Shown: positions 62,801 through 64,000 of the stretch, piece by piece
Layout: each line of letters starts with the position of its first letter
How positions within the stretch are numbered: the first letter of the stretch is position 1
Source: Gerris lacustris
Lineage: Eukaryota; Arthropoda; Insecta; Hemiptera; Gerridae
Direction of reading: 5' to 3'
DNA: 64,000 bases
NCBI GenBank assembly: GCA_951217055.1
Contig: OX578276.1
Location: 17,653,430 to 17,717,429, forward strand
Notes under the pieces: generated by a model
Database searches by the model: none
Seen by the model: only the letters and a program-made list of their open reading frames with translations
Told to the model about the DNA's origin: nothing
Translations under genes and position numbers: made by a program

Positions 62801-63789
62801 TTGGTATTATATAGCTATTTGTATATTATATAGTTTGTTTGTTTATTACATAATTGTTAATGGTGTACTATATTTAAAAAAAAGAAATAATTGAATTTCA
62901 CCCTTTGTGATAATATTTTGTTGTTTTTATAGGTGGTATGATGGTTTTTCTACTTTCTATGTGGGTGGAGATGGCTCGGTACACAGGCTTGTTATAGATA
63001 AAGTAAGTTTTTCTTTACATTCTGATTGATTACAGTGATCGAGTAGTTTAGAGCCAGAGTGGGCCATCCCTAGAAATTGATTTAACAGCAATTTCAGTCC
63101 TATTGATTTACAAATGAATGTACTTCTACAGTAGCAATCATAGTTACAAAATGTATTATGGCACTCCTGCAATGGTTCTAATCTCCTAGAATCTGTTCTA
63201 AATGCTTAAATTACTTATTGACTGTTGTGGTTCGGTCAAATTCTTCTGACTGAAAGAGAACGTCGGTCAGTGGGATTGAATTGATTTAGAAAATATTGAC
63301 AAACCTCTACATATGAAAATTCGGACTAAAAGAAAATTCTTGTAACTTATTTGATTGCAAATAAAAAAACTTTTGATCTAACCTAACAAGTGTACTGAAG
63401 AAGTATAACTTTATAATGTATTGTTATTTAAAAAAGTAAGTAAGCTAATTGCAATTTAAAAAAGAACGTAAAGGATTGAAATCTTGACTGAACTAATTGT
63501 TTTAAAGGACATTGCATAAAGCTCAAGAATTCGACATCTTCAAGGTCGTATATCAAAATCTCGAGGTCTCATTGGTTCTTCCTTTGATTTTCCCTTAGTG
63601 TGTTAACACTTTCAGACTAAACACTGATTTTATTATTAGTATAACATGTCGTATCTCCTCAATAACACAAGTTCATTTAATTTCCAGATGATGCCCGACG
63701 ACAACTTAGATTTGAACGAGAAAGGAGTGCCTTTAGGAGCCAAAGTAGCTATTCTCTTCGGACTATTACTCCCACCTGAAATGCATTAA
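50804..63789 (+). CDS. C6orf136: C6orf136-like protein (DUF2358), 379 aa, seven exons
   Basis: Exons: 50804-50911, 56004-56552, 56792-56880, 58497-58653, 62184-62248, 62933-63002, 63688-63789 (TAA), 1140 nt in all, every phase consistent and all sites GT-AG. The C-terminal part (about residues 208-350) matches the DUF2358 domain of human C6orf136: [72 protein letters not shown]. The domain resembles SnoaL/NTF2-like folds; its biochemical role is unknown. The first 25 residues ([20 protein letters not shown]) are basic and acid-free, so a mitochondrial presequence is plausible (inference; the human protein is reported as mitochondrial). Exon 2 encodes a 183-residue Ser-, Lys- and Glu-rich linker (37-219), probably disordered. 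An 8-codon uORF precedes the ATG. An ATTAAA overlaps the stop codon; no AATAAA follows closely. Homology is firm, function is not. Confidence 0.92.
51737..52056. mobile_element. Fold-back element, copy C, short
   Basis: 'Gtgactgacaaacatcaagc' at the left and 'gcttgatgttagtcagtcac' at the right are inverted, and the right end carries 'gctatctcctggact' as in copies A and B. It lies in intron 1 of the C6orf136-like gene. Confidence 0.8.
52205..52372 (-). repeat. tRNA-derived repeat with extended stem
   Basis: The minus strand of 52358-52285 folds like a tRNA: A box TAGCTTAGATGG, anticodon stem CTATA/TATAG around CTGGAAA (GGA anticodon), B box GGTTCAAATCC, and CTCCTG/CAGGAG closing. The T stem is imperfect and the variable arm too short for tRNA-Ser, so it is SINE-like rather than a gene. 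Outside the acceptor stem, AGTGAAAAAT (52272-52281) and ATTTTTCACT (52363-52372) extend the pairing. Confidence 0.75.
52531..52749. repeat. Giant near-perfect palindrome, arms of 106 bp
   Basis: Arms 52531-52636 and 52644-52749 pair with one visible mismatch (T/C near 52609) around a 7-base loop TGTGCCG. The arm contains the tail of the tRNA-like repeat (AACAGACAGTGAAAAATACA). Direct repeats GTCACCAAATTAA at 52217-52229 and 52756-52768 flank this and the tRNA-like unit together. Confidence 0.95.
52889..53883. mobile_element. Long-TIR DNA element, 995 bp, TA duplication
   Basis: Arms 52889-53090 and 53687-53883 are inverted copies (TGGGTGGTTCTCAGACTAC at the tip), flanked by TA at 52887-52888 and 53884-53885. 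The 600-bp centre is noncoding and carries repeated AATTACCATGG words. Confidence 0.92.
54654..55058. mobile_element. Pogo-like MITE, copy 2 of 41169-41573
   Basis: Closely similar along its length, with the same GTTATAGAGGTT words. The first bases of the left end are changed (GAGTAGAACC for CAGTAGAACC), while CGAGATTCTACTG ends it at 55058 followed by TA. It lies in intron 1 of the C6orf136-like gene. Confidence 0.88.
55699..55768. repeat. Hairpin, 31-bp perfect arms, related to 52531-52749
   Basis: Arms TTTAAATCAAATTATAATTA to AACTAC and the inverse, around the 8-base loop TGTTTCCC. It is the innermost-deleted form of the palindrome at 52531-52749. Confidence 0.92.
56911..57338. mobile_element. 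Short-TIR repeat in intron 3 of the C6orf136-like gene
   Basis: TTTTATCTCCAGTAGGGAG at the left is mirrored by CTCCCTACAGGAGATAAAA at the right. The left end is followed by short direct repeats of 'agtagggagaaaaagtaaa' (56996-57050). Just outside, 57390-57520, a 'ctcggctgcgcctcggg' word recurs three to four times. Confidence 0.6.
59476..60072. mobile_element. hAT-type element, copy 2, target duplication CATATTAT
   Basis: It is the inverse orientation of 49277-49904, with ends TAGCGTTGGGACAACC and GGTTCCCAACGCTA. CATATTAT flanks it at 59468-59475 and 60073-60080. It lies in intron 4 of the C6orf136-like gene. Confidence 0.93.
60554..60791. mobile_element. MITE, copy 2 of 11064-11272
   Basis: TTTAGATTGTTACTCCCCTG at the left, and a decayed 'ggaataacagtctaaagaag' at the right. 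The middle shares 'gggatgtttagtccaatgta' and 'ggacaaaggaatatta'. It lies in intron 4 of the C6orf136-like gene. Confidence 0.75.
61270..62028. mobile_element. Pogo/Tigger-like element, 759 bp
   Basis: The left end CAGTAGAGTCTCGCTTATCC and the right end GAGTAGCGAGACTCTACTG are inverted. 'Atccggac' words recur near both ends. The 84-codon minus frame inside shows no transposase motif. Fragments of the family lie at 35173 and 21583. Confidence 0.85.
62422..62623. repeat. Minisatellite, about six copies of a 34-bp unit
   Basis: AGATCTAGACTT recurs at 62457, 62491, 62525, 62559 and 62593, exactly 34 bp apart; unit 'agatctagacttattagact' plus 'ctgtctcctccaga'. It lies in intron 5 of the C6orf136-like gene. 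Confidence 0.95.
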
Positions 63790-64000
63790 AGTTTAATAGT
63801 AAAAAAAATTACAATTTTTAAAAAAAAAACGTACCGCACCAGTCACGCTCTTTTTTCTTTTCTTATAGATTAAATTAGTCTTAGACAGTTCTGTTACTTC
63901 TTACCGTTTGTAAACTAGAAATAACAATGTCATATATAGGTACATTATAACCAAGCATACTTAGATTCTTGTCTTTTTTGCATAACCTGTGAGTTCCTAG

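Overview
The window looks like AT-rich animal nuclear DNA, most likely from an insect. Genes are split by GT-AG introns of 0.2 to 5.4 kb, and most of the rest is transposon debris: hAT, Tc1/mariner, pogo-like, possible piggyBac, LINE fragments, a tRNA-related repeat and a 5S-related repeat. A hemipteran or related insect is a guess; no species is claimed. I see no operons, CRISPR arrays or prokaryotic genes. Most long open frames are chance frames in repeats or introns.

Three spliced protein-coding genes could be rebuilt codon by codon. (1) Minus strand, 15702 to 1965: five exons, 246 aa, a secreted, cysteine-free (after the signal peptide), N-glycosylation-rich protein that I do not recognise. 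(2) Plus strand, 24104 to 35898: eight exons, 334 aa, the orthologue of DUSP12/YVH1, a dual-specificity phosphatase with a C-terminal zinc-binding domain. (3) Plus strand, 50804 to 63789: seven exons, 379 aa, a homologue of human C6orf136 (DUF2358 family) with a possible mitochondrial presequence. In all three, summed exon lengths are a multiple of three and the phases match at every junction. Nothing suggests that the three work together.

Layout: 1-2 kb, end of a dispersed repeat and the last exon of gene 1. 2-15.7 kb, gene 1 introns holding a 43-bp minisatellite, hAT elements with exact or near-exact 8-bp target duplications, and a 354-bp tandem array. 15.7-24 kb, intergenic, with a (TA)n tract, a 44-bp-TIR element and a fold-back element. 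24-36 kb, DUSP12, with a mariner remnant, a hairpin-bearing repeat and a 1.5-kb minisatellite of 93-bp units in its introns. 36-50.8 kb, intergenic: LINE and mariner remnants, pogo-like elements, a 229-bp higher-order minisatellite, a 5S-derived repeat, and a fold-back element split by two hAT insertions. 50.8-63.8 kb, the C6orf136-like gene, whose introns hold a tRNA-like hairpin family, a long-TIR element and further hAT and pogo-like copies.

The least ordinary signals are: the tRNA-like domain set on an extended inverted stem together with its collapsed fold-back derivatives; mirrored (compensatory) substitutions in the hairpin of a two-copy repeat; higher-order structure in two minisatellites; a Phe in the DUSP12 P-loop where Ala is usual; and the unrecognised secreted glycoprotein.
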